Source of the DNA: Siphonodentalium dalli
Taxonomy: Eukaryota; Mollusca; Scaphopoda; Gadilida; Siphonodentaliidae
Direction: 5' to 3'
Length of the DNA: 64,000 bases
Assembly (NCBI GenBank): GCA_032622095.1
Contig: CP136066.1
Span: 203,196,978 to 203,260,977, forward strand
Position 1 is the stretch's first letter. Each line of letters begins with the position of its first letter. Below, in pieces: positions 48,271-59,660 of the stretch. The notes below the pieces were generated by a model. That model worked only from the letters and a program-made list of their open reading frames with translations, was not told where the DNA came from and did no database searches. A program made the position numbers and the translations under genes.

Positions 48271-48589
48271 TGAGGTATTAGTCTGAATATATTATATTTC
48301 TTTTGAAGATTCGATGACAAAACTGTCACAGAAACAAAACACTATTGCCATTTACATCCGAGTTGAGTCAATTCAAAATTCACGACATAATTTCATAGGA
48401 TTTTGGCGGGTTTGTCATATAATAGAACATAATGCTCATTAAATCGTAAGCCTACACTTCAGAAATAGTACCCCGCGTGCACGGTTGGCTGGAGTATTTC
48501 GCCGACATGATATTGGTCCATATATTTCTCAATGCTGACAAATCACTGATTACATCAGGCGTAAAATAATGGTATTCTGATAGTCCGCA
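48271..48589. other. Interval upstream of the repeat-protein locus
   Basis: No clear promoter element. TATATATACAG occurs at about 48606, close to the following reading frame. Confidence 0.35.
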
Positions 48590-48628
48590 TTGTTTGCGTA
48601 TACCGTATATATACAGAGAGCCGCGTAC

Positions 48629-50130
48629 ATGTACTTAAGTCGATTTAATACAAGAGAATGTATTGTGGCTCGGAGGAATGTGAAACGGTATGTAAAGAGA
48701 ACAAGTAATGTGAGAGGTGAAGGCATATGTGATGGAAGTAGGATTGCAAAGGGTGAGGAGATACCCGAAGAGGTTGAGCAAGGTGGTAGCGTGGTTAATG
48801 AATGTTGTGAGTCGAGCGGTGTGCTGGTAGATGTGGGGATTGGGGTGAGAAGATGGATGTTGAGGAACGAGGTAGCGTGGTTAATGAATGTTGTGAGTAG
48901 AGTGGTGTGCTGGTAGATGTGGCTGTGAGGGATCGGGAGATATGTGAGGAGACATGTGAAGAGATAGTGGTTGAACAAGGTGGTAGCATGGTTAATGAAT
49001 GTTGTGAGTCGAGCGGTGTGCTGGTAGATGTGGGGATTGGGGGTGAGAAGATGGATGTTGAGGAACGAGGTAGCGTGGTTAATGAATGTTGTGAGTAGAG
49101 TGGTGTGCTGGTAGATGTGGCTGTGAGGGATCGGGAGATATGTGAGGAGATATGTGAGGAGATAGTGGTTGAACAAGGTGGTAGCGTGGTTAATGAATGT
49201 TGTGAGTCGAGTGGTGTGCTGTTAGATGCGGTTGTGAGAGATCGGGAGATATGCGAGGAGACATGTGAAGAGATAGTGGTTGAACAGGGTGGTAGCATGG
49301 TTAATGAATGTTGTGAGTCGAGCGGTGTGCTGGTAGATGTGGGGATTGGGGGTGAGAGGATGGTGGTTGAGGAACGAGGTAGCGTGGTTAATGAATGCTG
49401 TGAGTCGAGTGATGTGCTGGTAGATGTGGCTGTGAGTGATCGGGAGATATGTGAGGAAATAGTGGTTGAACAGGGTGGTAGCGTGGTTAATGAATGTTGT
49501 GAGTCGAGTGATGTGCTGGTAGTTGTGGGGAGTCGGGAGATATGTGAGGATATATGTGAGGAGATGGAGGTTGAGGAATGTGGTAGCGTGGTTAATGCAT
49601 GTTGTGAGTCGAGAGATGTGGTCGTTGAGGGTGAGGAGATATGCACGATTGCGGAGGCAGATCCAGTTTGTAGCGAGATTAGCGCGTTTGAGTTTGATGT
49701 TGCAGCGGAAGTGGTTGTGGGTGGTTAGGAGATATGTGAGGAGGTCGAGGTCGAGCAAGGTAGCGTGGCCAGTGAAAGTTGTGAGCAGAGTGGTGAGCGC
49801 GTCGATGTGACTGTTGTTGGTGAGGACATAGTTGATGGAAGCTGGGTTGAACATGATTATTGCAAGAATTATGAGTCGAGCATGCACCAAGGTTCACATG
49901 TAGAGGTTGACGTGGAAATACGGGGCGAGCAGATATGTAAGGAGACGGTGGTTGAGCAAGGTGGTAGCGTGGTTAATGAATCCGGAGTGCATGATGCGGG
50001 TGTAGTTTTTGGAGATGGGGAGATATGTGAGGAGATGAAGGCTGAGAAAGGTAGAGGCGTGGTTGTAGAGGTAGGTACGATGAGTGAGTGTTGTGCGAAT
50101 GGAAAGGCAGATAGCATGATCCTGGTGTGA
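48629..50130 (+). pseudogene. Cys-rich acidic tandem-repeat protein gene, decayed or spliced
   Basis: Repeated units encode variants of EQGGSVVNECCESS followed by GVLVDV and DREICEE. The DNA phrase GGTAGCGTGGTTAATGAATG recurs about ten times from 48787 to 49966, mostly 84-115 bp apart. The product would be acidic with paired cysteines. The frame is broken by a deletion near 48845, by TAG where other units have TCG (48898 and 49096), and by TAG at 49726. From 49765 a less repetitive part (residues DVTVVGEDI..., VVEQGGSVVNE) stays open to 50130. Long minus-strand frames opposite are shadows. Either a pseudogene or a gene whose introns I cannot resolve. Confidence 0.5.
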
Positions 50131-50402
50131 ATAAGTACGTACTGGTTGAGTATCAGAAATCCATATACCCTGGTATTGTAGAAGAAATGTCTGAGTGTGA
50201 ATTGCTTGTTAAATGCATGAAGCGTGTTGGCGTTAAATATTATAACTGCTTTTGCTGGCCGAAAAAATGTAATGACATTTCTTGGTATAATTATGATGAA
50301 GTGATCGCGTTTATTCCAGATCCACAACTGATCGAGGGGTCTCATTCTCGTTTCGCTGTTGGTGAATGTGCGTGGGACTCGGCGATGAGTAAACTGTTTT
50401 AA
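50127..50402 (+). CDS. Tudor-like domain, C-terminal part of the repeat-protein locus
   Basis: The 91-codon frame has the layout of a small SH3/Tudor-like fold: YVLVEYQKSIYPGIVEEM (residues 4-21), then a strand ELLVKCMKRVG, then FCWPKKCNDISWYNYDEVI and a final IPDPQ. The order 'V.VeY....yPG.i', 'v..M.r.g', 'WP...D....dV' and a closing proline-rich strand recurs in uncharacterised invertebrate proteins, often repeat-associated. No ATG begins it (the first in-frame codon used is GTG, with TAG at 50112-50114), so it is a 3' exon (an AG lies just upstream) or was shifted from the preceding frame. It ends in TAA at 50400-50402. Confidence 0.5.
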   Translation: MNKYVLVEYQKSIYPGIVEEMSECELLVKCMKRVGVKYYNCFCWPKKCNDISWYNYDEVIAFIPDPQLIEGSHSRFAVGECAWDSAMSKLF

Positions 50403-50455
50403 AAGTTATCATTACTTCACCTCACTAATATACTTTTTTTTATATGTGAATATAA

Positions 50456-50509
50456 TCACAGGTCCCCAGAACAAAAATTGTGGTCAATTTTTGTTCTGGG
50501 GACCTGTGA
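50456..50509. mobile_element. 54-bp perfect hairpin with ATATAA flanks
   Basis: TCACAGGTCCCCAGAACAAA and AATTG (25 bases) are exactly complementary to 50485-50509 around a TGGT loop. ATATAA occurs immediately on both sides (50450-50455, 50510-50515), consistent with a target duplication. The CACAGGTCCC end is shared with the foldback at 20747. Confidence 0.82.
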
Positions 50510-50515
50510 ATATAA

Positions 50516-52143
50516 TGAAGGTGAAATTCATGCTTGTAATGATGAATTCGAGCAACGTGCATCGGGATAGCTTATCTAACACCGGGAACGTGTACTTATA
50601 TTTATGAAACACGGACATGCACTTGTTTCAATTTATCTCAACCGAGCACAAAGCTAAACGAGACAGGTATATACGAAAGGGATTCAAATATACAATGTGT
50701 GCTAATTTACATGTATCCGGATAATCCCATAGCATATCCCTGTCGTACGTTACTCGAATCTATCACAATAGTTTAACCTACACACAATATTCTTTATCCT
50801 TACATATTTTCCAGTACGCGGGCACCTCTTCACCACATAGTTGTATTATATTTAAACACAAACGAATGTTAGTGTACGTTCATATTATTTCATCTGATAA
50901 AGCAAGGGATAGAGTGTTCACCCGACTATAACCAATGTCTATCGTGTAACGAAAATTTATTTACTATAGCACAAGACATGATGGTATTCAGTTAACAATA
51001 TTCGTTATACCATGCATATGTGTACTAAATGTGTAAAAAAAAAAACAGTGGAGCATTTATTATGAAAAGAAATTCCACAAATTGAACCTCGTTTTATATA
51101 ATAGCCTGTATATATGCTATGCGCCTTTTTTGGTCAATCGTGTAATCTTTACTGTAACGCACATCATATATTGATATAGAAATACGCGTCAGAAAACATC
51201 ATTAAGTATTTGGGACATGAATTCTCGCGATACTCGCCATAATATTGAATTTGCACTGATGTCAGTACATGATTATGATACCTATATGTATACAAATGAC
51301 ATTTCGCATATGACTGTGTCAGTTGTGTAACGTTGTGGTCCTCACTGTAACAAAGCCTATTCCTACATCGTATTCCAATCGTCAGATATCCTGATTGTGT
51401 AGTTCGTCGCTGTATTTTCTTTATGAATAACAGGTTTTATCATCTTGTTAGCATATTTCGTAACTCTGGAATTCGACATGGCTTTTATACAGAAATTTAT
51501 CAGATATTGTCCACCCCGTAGCAAATATGTGTCTTTCGTGTTGCGCTGAAGTCCGTCGTGTAACACATATTATTTTTTAATCTATAAATGAAACGTTATA
51601 TATTTCAATTCCAGTTTTGTTCAATATTTGGTGGACAAGGAGTGTCCAATTCAATATTATGTTAGAAAGTGTGTGACATTCGATTATCTTGATTTCATAA
51701 AGTTTAATGTTGTGTTGAAATTAAATTTTTCTGAGAAAAATGTGTTCCATTGTGACCCCCATTGAAAACCAGCTATACAAAGGGTAAATGTTTTCTCGAT
51801 CTATGCATTACCGGTCAATACTCAATTCGGATCAAAAAGTACTCCAATATCTCTATTCTGAAAAATGATATACCGGATGACAATACTGTTACAGAAGAGA
51901 CATAATTTCCAGACATCCACCATTCATAGCATCATAAAATATCAGTGCTGGATGTTTAAGCTCGAACTTCAGTCGTTTCTTCCAGTTCAATAGCTATATA
52001 TCTCGAAATGATAACAACTTTCCCCATTATCGGAACTAAAAAAATGCCATGTGGCATATCTGTAATTTTGACCAAAATTGATATTGACTCATATATCGAC
52101 TATAAGGGAGCTGTCAGCCTATAGTATCAGGACGAGCTATACA
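50516..52143. other. Long interval without genes
   Basis: AT-rich. Scattered GTGTAACGTTGTGG / TTACTGTAACGCAC / CGTCGTGTAACACAT phrases (50945-51565) recall the 46.9-48.3 kb repeat, perhaps in inverted orientation, but I cannot align units. 52068-52104 is the inverted partner of 46097-46135. Confidence 0.4.
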
Positions 52144-52430
52144 TCCCGCTGACCGTTATGAGTAATGACAGACCTTGTAAGACAACCGTCTGGCTTAAGA
52201 ATCATACCCCATGTAGCGATCAAATGCAGCCGACCTGGAGTGAGCCAGAACATCGTGGTGCCGTATCTGATCCTGTGAGTGATTCCCCTTATATATAGTT
52301 CGTTTTGAATTCCTTGACACCTACATTCGTGGGTTTGAAATTCAGGTGACGTGCTGTCGACTTTATACTGATATATCCGCTTTATTTTAAAGCAATATTC
52401 GGTTTGAGGCCTCAAATTATACCAGGTAAG
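52144..52430. repeat. Dispersed repeat, copy 2
   Basis: Direct-orientation counterpart of 39495-39715, longer by an insertion containing CATTCGTGGGTTTGAAATTC. Shared phrases include GGAGTGAGCCAGAACATC and GAGGCCTCAAATT/GAAGCCTTAAATT. Confidence 0.75.
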
Positions 52431-52587
52431 TCTAATATCATATCGAATTGCGGTCATGTTGTTGTGATCAAGAAATGTCGATAAAGGCAACTATTTTATT
52501 CAACTTTCTAATACCCGGAATTAAAGGCTTAATTGTTCAAGTCACTGAATCTATAGAAACATCTGGTACGAAACACGAAAAGAGCGC

Positions 52588-52690
52588 GCGTTCATTGTCA
52601 GTATGATCCTGTTATGGTAAAATAAAGAACGTTCATGGTCAGTATGTTCCTTATTTGGTGAAAATAATGAGCGTTCATGGTCAGTATTCC
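52588..52690. repeat. ~41-bp tandem repeat, 2.5 units
   Basis: GCGTTCATGGTCAGTATG-type phrases occur at 52588, 52629 and 52671, with GGTAAAATAAAGAAC or GGTGAAAATAATGAGC between them. Confidence 0.8.
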
Positions 52691-53150
52691 CCTTAACTAT
52701 GTGGGTATAAAAATAGATTTCGATGTCCGTAACAACTCCATAGGGGGCCCACCGCTCCTGCTAAATCCGTCCGAAATCGTAAAATCGTCCAGTGCGCAAT
52801 CGCGTGGCTCCTCTGCCTTTCCGGCGACAGAAAGTATACCATTCACAGAAATTGAACTCAAATATACGTAAATATGAGTATTTTATGTAAGAAAATTACA
52901 TTTCCCCCTCACTAAAAGGTCATTCCGTATATGCAAAGCGGCTCGCGGTCCGCAGGATTCATAAACCTGAAATTCTTTGTATTTTTCCCGAACCTCATAT
53001 AATTTCCAGTGCTTTTTACTATGAAAAATCCGGAAGCGTTCTGAGTGGAACATGTGCTCAATTTCAATAGAATCTTCAGTTTATCGTCATCTTGGTATTG
53101 TTTTTAATATTACCAATCAGAATCACTGTCATGAGAAGTTCGTTATTTTG
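52691..53150. other. Interval without recognisable features
   Basis: A 64-codon plus-strand frame (52677-52871) with no family resemblance; nothing else seen. Confidence 0.4.
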
Positions 53151-53550
53151 TTAACCCTTTACCCAACAGAACGGCCCTGTGCCAATGCATTCTCTTATAT
53201 ATGCGAGTCGACCATAGGTCGCCTCGCATATATAAGATAATGCATTGGCTTAACACATTAAAAATTATAAAATTGTTAAAGAATGTAAAAAAAAAATGGT
53301 AAAAAGTGTTAAAAAAAGTTTTTTTTAGGCCAATGCATTCTATTATATATGCGAGGCGACCTATGGTCGACTCTCATATATAAGAGAATGCATTGGCACA
53401 GGGCTTAACTGTAACTATCACAATGTGGTCAAGGAGCCGATTCCAATGATATCCATATTTGTATGGTTCTATTGAGACAGACCGAAGATATTTTAGGCTG
53501 TTGAAGCTTTATTTGGCCGGTTTTGGCCGGTTTGTTGGGTAAAGGGTTAA
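53151..53550 (-). mobile_element. Twin-hairpin MITE, copy 7
   Basis: TTAA on both sides, full-length 400-bp form. Individual hairpin mismatches (ATAAGATAATG, TCTATTATATATG, GACTCTCATATA) show independent decay of the stems. Confidence 0.93.
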
Positions 53551-53718
53551 AACAAGGTTTATAAAACATCTCAAAATGATACGTTGCCTTTGCGATAACA
53601 TGATACACGACGGGTGCGCATTCGGCGAAAGTGCACCAGTGCGAAATCGTCACCTCAGTGTGCTTTCATGTTGATATCGATGCTTCGCGGTTTCCATGAA
53701 GCTATTTGTGCTGATAAG

Positions 53719-53965
53719 CAGGGACGTGGCGACGGGCGGTGATTATGTCGAGTGTATACCGTCCCCACAGGGACGTGACGAGAGCGGGTGGTAGATTGAA
53801 ATGTGTTAGTTGGTCGATTTTCCAACCAATAATTAGTGATAAATGTTTTGTTTTAGACCAAACGTAGCAATTTTTTCGATGTTTAGTTCAAAGTTTGGTA
53901 AGAAATTGCTCGTGAGGGAGGTCACTATCAAGTGGAAAGTTACCAACAATAGTGTGTGATATGTC
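53719..53965. repeat. Fragments of the CAGGGACGTGGC element family
   Basis: Two left ends lie 49 bp apart: CAGGGACGTGGCGACGGGC (53719) and CAGGGACGTGACGAGAGCG (53768). They are followed by family interior (GATTTTCCAACCAATAATTAGTG, AAGTTACCAACAATAGTGTG). No right end was found. Confidence 0.6.
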
Positions 53966-54109
53966 TCCCATGCTTTTTCACAGAGTGTGAACGAACAGGT
54001 TAGAGTATTATCAATAATATGAATGTCCATGCACTCAAATTGTCGAGAATTTGGATTATGTAATCAAGAACAGAAGATTCAGATGACAATCGGTGTTCTC
54101 GTTCAGTCA

Positions 54110-55028
54110 AAGTGGGTGATTGTTCGTGACCAAACATATCAACTTGCCCCAATTTCTTTCCAAATCCCATTGAAATTTTACTTGCCATCACGTCTCAAAG
54201 TTTTCAAATTGGGACCATGCGAAATTAATATTGGCCTTCTGTGGATCCAGCTCCGTCGGTTCTCTCGAATCGTCATCAATACATCTGGGTCCTCCCAAAA
54301 CGAATGCATTTTCCGTGAAAGAGTCGGTATATAACTCCCCAAAAGTGTCGCGTTGTTGGTGAATACCGCATCTCCTTGGAATTGGAACATTCCATAAATC
54401 GCACGACACCCATGAATAATTGTAACGAGATGTTTCTCATTGGAAATGTTCCAGCTGATAGTTGTCGGAGAAACGATAACCAGTCATCTATCCGATTATC
54501 TTTTCCCAGTGTTTCTAAAGCTGATGGAAGAAGTTGGTTGATTTCTTCCATTATATCTTTTATCTCAGCCGGGCAGAAAGGTATTTGGCCATCTTTGAAC
54601 ATTTCATGCGGATTTGTCACGGAAGGCCCACTACACAGTCCATACGAACTCTCCCATTGCACAATCGGCTTCGTCGAACAATTTCTTTCCGGCATGTACA
54701 GCTTTCATGGGTGCGTTGAGTTGTGTAATCTTATAAGATGGCACGCCAGGGCTGTCTGCACCTATAGCACACGCCGTACTCGATACCACGACATTTTCTT
54801 TTCCAGTTTCATTGAAATCTCGTTAAGAATGAGGCCGCTTAGACCATGGTTCATATCATTTGGCGAGATTCCGAAATGGAATGAAACATGCTTGTCTTTG
54901 TGACCAGTGTCTTGGTCTTCTGTCCTTACCAACAGTGATAGCTCATTGCCAACATGGATTTCCTCTGCATGTTTTAATGCGTCAGTGGAACTATCGTGCC
55001 TTATTCTACATTGGTAACATCTATGCAT
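54110..55028 (-). pseudogene. Frameshifted zinc-finger protein gene, repeat-associated family
   Basis: From 55028 the minus strand encodes a C2H2-type finger, CYQCRIRHDSSTDALKHAEE followed by IH (C-x2-C-x12-H-x4-H). After frame changes near 54765-54700 come QWESSYGLCSGPS (about 54660), an acidic helix around EIKDIMEEINQLL (about 54560), FMGVVRF and FWGVIYRLFHGKCIRF (about 54330-54290), then KANINFA and NLKTLRR in adjacent frames (about 54230-54180). I remember this order from numerous uncharacterised, multi-copy proteins of cnidarians and other marine invertebrates; the function is unknown to me. At least three frameshifts make this copy inactive. The 175-codon plus-strand frame opposite is a shadow. 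Confidence 0.55.
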
Positions 55029-55675
55029 CTATAAATGCACATATATTAGATAACATGTCATTATGTTCGGGTATAACGCCGATACTGTACTAAATTGTCC
55101 ATTAAATATGTGCAATATCGAAATTCTTTATCGTGGGTGCGCACTGGATGGAACTTATCATTTTTGCTCGTTTTCGAACTGGAGCCATACAAAATTCGCA
55201 CTGGAGCCACCGGGTGCTTGTCTTTGAATGTGCCACCTGTAGATGTTTTGAGATTGTTCGTGAATATGTTTGCATTTTCGTGTTCCGGAATATGGTTTGC
55301 CCAATGGAATGTCCCACTTCTGATCTAAAAACAAACTTTACCGCCGAAGGTTACGGTAAAATGTCGAAAACGAAGTGATAAACTCTTAATTGTTTAATCT
55401 TTCGTGAGTGTTGCAAATCAAATTAAAAACACACGTATGCAAACGGTCATACTGAACAAATTACAACACAATTTTTAATGAATAATGTAGATTGTTAACA
55501 AAAGAATTGCCATTTTAAGTGCTGCGACGCTGATTTTCACAACATTTCAGTGAGGGCAACTTAGCATTTATCGATGCGCACTGGACGATTTTACGTTTTC
55601 GGACGGATTTATCAGGAGCGGTGGGTCCCCAGTGAACTCGGTCATCGTATACAGGGTGGATTTTAATTATCTTTT

Positions 55676-56155
55676 TTGTCCCCCGAAAAATTAATTTTCG
55701 GGGGACTATAGAAACTGGCTCCGTCCGTCCGTCAGTCTGTCCGTCCGTCACACTTTTGAGTACCTTCATGGTGTAATCAACTCCTCCTACAGTTTTCATC
55801 CTAGAAACTTCAGAATATTGTTGCCCATATATTGAAGATGTGCAACATGTATATAGATGACGGAAAAAATATTTTTTTACGGAGTTATTAACCTATTTCG
55901 ACTTAGAAAATTGCAACATTTTTTATAATTTTCTGTATGAGGGCACCTTCATGGTGTAATCAACTCCTCCTACAGTTTTGATCGTAGATATTTGAAACTT
56001 CAGAGTATTGTTACCCACATATTGGAGATGTGCAACATGTATATAGATGACGAAATTATTTTTGTTACCGAGTTATTAACCCTTTTCGACATTTAAAAAA
56101 AAAAATTATTTCTTTAACAAAGCGGCATCGACTTGTCACGTTTTCGGGGGGACAC
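55676..56155. repeat. GTCCGTCC-type dispersed repeat with ~184-bp duplication
   Basis: Opens with the palindrome GTCCCCCGAAAAATTAATTT followed by TCGGGGGAC (55679-55707), then CTCCGTCCGTCCGTC. CACCTTCATGGTGTAATCAA with CTCCTCCTACAGTTTT recurs at 55761 and 55945, along with GATGTGCAACATGTATATAG, so the unit is about 184 bp. A TTTTCGGGGGGACA end lies near 56140. This type is familiar from mollusc genomes (from memory). Confidence 0.75.
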
Positions 56156-56289
56156 TGTGGTCGGTTGACCTTTTATTTGTATACGAATGAACCACCGCGG
56201 GGCAGGACTTCCCCGGCGCAGGGGCCATATACGATCCCCGACATGGGGCTATATATAGGATCCTTGAAGCTAACGGGCTGACCATTTCG

Positions 56290-56620
56290 ATCATCCATTC
56301 TTTGCAGAGTTATGGCCTTTAAAGTCAAATTACTTCTGCGCTAATATATTAGATATCTGTATCTCAGTCATCGCGCGTGTTTGAATAATCTTTAGCACGC
56401 CAATTGGACAGCACGAAGGGAACACTATCAATAACATGTAACATGTTTTTGGTTTTGTTTTTACATTCCTTTCTTTTGAAGTTATGGCCCTTATAGTGTA
56501 AAATACAACCATCTATGTATCTCCGTCATCTTAGATCAGATGCGAATTATATTTGGTATGGTATACGCTTTGTCACGGAGTCCAGAACTTTGACATATAT
56601 ATATGTATAGCACTTAAAAA
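56290..56620. repeat. Two degenerate ~170-bp units
   Basis: AGAGTTATGGCCTTTAAAGT (56308) and GAAGTTATGGCCCTTATAGT (56478), each followed about 60 bp later by TATCTCAGTCATC / TATCTCCGTCATC. Confidence 0.65.
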
Positions 56621-57461
56621 CTGAACAATGCTGGATGGATCCAATCTGTCCGCGACTCGGTGACAATGCGTATAGTCGTGAACAACAATGGGATGAAGAA
56701 TAATTTAGGTCTTTCATATTTTTGCACATGTATTTAAACGGACATGGCTCATTACGAGTGTCTATACGTAAATTGGAAGGAGGTATAAGATAGGTTGACA
56801 AATAACACGAAATGTTGAACGCTCTTTTATGTTATTTGCGCCGTGGAGTTTGCTGTTTTTGTTTGGGACCCAAACATGCATCGTGTTCAAAGTTGTATTT
56901 TTTATGACTTTTATACGTCTTATGGGACATATAATGTTCACAGAAAGGTAGTTCAAGTATGTATAGACCTAATTAGACACCGGAAATAATTCAAAAGCGA
57001 ATATTATTTGGTTGGAGTGCAAACCGCCATGTGCATGGCTTTAACCTATGAGCGTGCATTGGGTCACTTTAAGCATGCATGTTCAAAGAAATTCGACACA
57101 ATAGTAACATTGGAAATTATCGTACGATAACCAACTGAAGCCAGGTAAGACAGAACCTCACAAACAGGGATTGACTATTCCGGGGAACAGGAACAGAACG
57201 AGGAACAGGAACAGGTAATTCCGGGTAACCAAGTGACTATTCCGGGTAACAAGAACAGATTTAAAAAATCAATTGTTTCGCGTTCTACGCTATACGAAAC
57301 AATACATATTAGTATCTCCACAGCGGTGAATCGGCAAATAGCACCCCCGATATACGGATATCGATCAGATTATTCGTAGCAAGTCGCCATTTATCGCAAA
57401 ATACGCAATAATAATGTCCAATATCCATAGAAATGGGAAATGTATCAATCACACTATACCC
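56621..57461. other. Interval without recognisable genes
   Basis: Short repeats of ATTCCGGGGAACAGGAACAG / ATTCCGGGTAAC at 57175-57255. No coding signal. Confidence 0.45.
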
Positions 57462-57704
57462 AATATGCCCTATCACTAACTCGCGGCCATTTTGGATCCA
57501 CCAGGTCCGGTTCCGTGGTTTCATAGATTCATCCAGCCCCGGTTCCGGCATGGTTTCAGTGTTTCAGGTCAAAGTTTTGGACTAGCATTTCCATATATGG
57601 AGCTTTTGAATTATTCATGACTTCCATATATGGAAAGTTAAGTAAAACCACGGAACCGGACCTCGTGGATCCAAAATGGCCGCGAGTTAGTGATAGGGCA
57701 TATT
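57462..57704. repeat. 243-bp foldback with 60-bp arms
   Basis: The left arm 57462-57521 (AATATGCCCTATCACTAACT, CGCGGCCATTTTGGATCC) is complementary to 57645-57704 with one mismatch. The spacer holds two CCATATATGG palindromes. A decayed relative is at 19396-19545. Confidence 0.92.
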
Positions 57705-58653
57705 CTGACACATGGAAGTTTATGGTGCTTTTTGTTTAAAGAATATCTTGTCAAACTTTTAAAAATGATTGACGTCTGTTCCGGGCGAAATTTATCAGGA
57801 ATAGGAACAGATTCTTCGTCGAAAATCTCATATTTTTCGCAACTGACACAAAACTAGCGAAACTTATTCTAAAAACAGGAAGAATATAACCCCTGCTGTC
57901 TAATTAATTATGAGATGTTGGTGTTTATTTTGAGATGTTCTGTTTAAAAAAACTTCGACAAATTACTGACTGATTGGTATCCGGGCGGCTGAATTTTCCA
58001 ACAGAATCGTCGTTACTGACTGATGGGTGTCTGGGGGAGGGAATCGTCGTAGCAGATCACAGGAATTTATTCAAGACCTAATCGGTATGTTGCTTCGGTT
58101 GGCTTTTCATTTGAAGTGAAACTTCCCCAATCAGTATAAAACTGGTATCAGAATGAACCCTTTATCAGCCTTATCAGTTGTTTCTGTTATCTTAAACGAG
58201 TGCCATTAATTGTCCGACACTAAATGATTCTACCCAATTTACAAGCGCAGTTATTCGACATGTGGTGTTAGAATTTGATTCATCACGCCATTGCGTTGCG
58301 TCATACGGCCGTGCTCGTTCTTCCATGACCGACCACGGAGCAGCAATGAAGATAAGAAGCTGATACGGGGTGATTTGATGATGGTTTCTGCTATTAGCGC
58401 CTCAGTTTATAGACGATTTCATCGAAGTGACGTTTTGTCAATTAGATAACGATACATTGCTCTTTGGAAAATCCACATTGCCGAAAATAACTATCTAACC
58501 TGACCTGCCTGATAGGCTATAACGAATTAAAATTGAGTTTTCGTTCGAAAATGGTGTAGGCCGAATGTGTTACGATCATCTATAGCCATAAATTGAACTA
58601 CAGATCCTGTATTTGCGAACATCACTTTTACGTTACGGGGTTCTGCTATTACA
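57705..58653. other. Interval without recognisable genes
   Basis: A short imperfect repeat TACTGACTGATTGGTATCCGG / TACTGACTGATGGGTGTCTGG (57965, 58015). Nothing else seen. Confidence 0.45.
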
Positions 58654-59096
58654 TTAACCCTTTACCCAACAAACCGGCCAAAAATGGCCAAATAAAGCTT
58701 CAACAGCCTAAAATATCTTCGGTCTGTCTCAATAACACCATACAAATATGGATATCATTGGAACCGGTTCATTGACCACATTGTGATGGTTACAGTTATG
58801 CCCTGTGCCAATGCATTCTCTTATATATGCGAGTCGACCATAGATCGCCTCGCATATATAAGAGAATGCATTGGCCTAAAAAAAATCTTTTTTAACACTT
58901 TTTACCATTTTTTCTTACATTCTTTAACAATTTTATAATTTTTTCTTACATTTTTTAACAATTTTTATAATATTTTTGTATATTCTTTGACAATTTTATC
59001 ATTTTTAATATGTGTTAAGCCAATGCATTCTCTTATATATGCGAGGCGACCTATGGTCGACTCGCATATATAAGAGAATGCATTGGCACAGGGTAA
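58654..59096 (+). mobile_element. Twin-hairpin MITE, copy 8, right end lost
   Basis: The left end TTAACCCTTTACCCAACAAA is intact. The spacer is longer than in other copies, with a partial duplication of TTTTCTTACATTCTTTAACA. After hairpin 2 the sequence goes from CACAGGG straight to TAAAAAAATC, so about 20 bp including the right terminus and TTAA are missing. Confidence 0.9.
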
Positions 59097-59660
59097 AAAA
59101 ATCAAGCATCTATAGCATCTGGCTGTCGGTTGTTTTTGCGATGAAGGCCCCAGAATATCAATTGATAAAATAAAATAAGCCAAACTATTTGTGCGAGCAT
59201 GTTTTTACTGGCACGTTTGTATGGCATTTGTGCAGGCATTTTCTCATTGAAACCCCTATGGTACCAGAATATGAACGGTAACGTGCATACACTGCAAATA
59301 CAAATGTTCAGATTTGAACACCAAAAATGCAACAGATATTGAAGTATGTGTTCAATGTTGAACACTAGCGTTCAAAATAGTTAACACATACATGCGTTCA
59401 GAACACATGCAACAGATATTGAACACCAAACAGGCGTTCAATGGAGTAATTTGAACTCTATGTGTTCAAATTTTTTAACGCTGGTGTTCAATTTTGAACA
59501 CTATGTGTTCAAAGTGTTCAAATTTTTAACGCTGGTGTTCAAATGTTTTTAACGCTTGTGTTCAATTTTGAATACTATGTGTTCAAATGTTTTTAACGCT
59601 GGTGTTCAATTTTGAGTACTATGTGTTCAAATTTTTAAACGCTACTAGTGTTCAAAGATA

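Noticed and set aside
48550-49890. Long Ser/Thr/His-rich minus-strand ORFs (208-283 codons)
   Set aside because: Antisense shadows of the plus-strand repeat-protein locus; only the plus strand leads into a domain-like C-terminus.
54376-54903. 175-codon plus-strand ORF
   Set aside because: It lies opposite the minus-strand zinc-finger pseudogene, whose motifs explain the composition; no family resemblance of its own.
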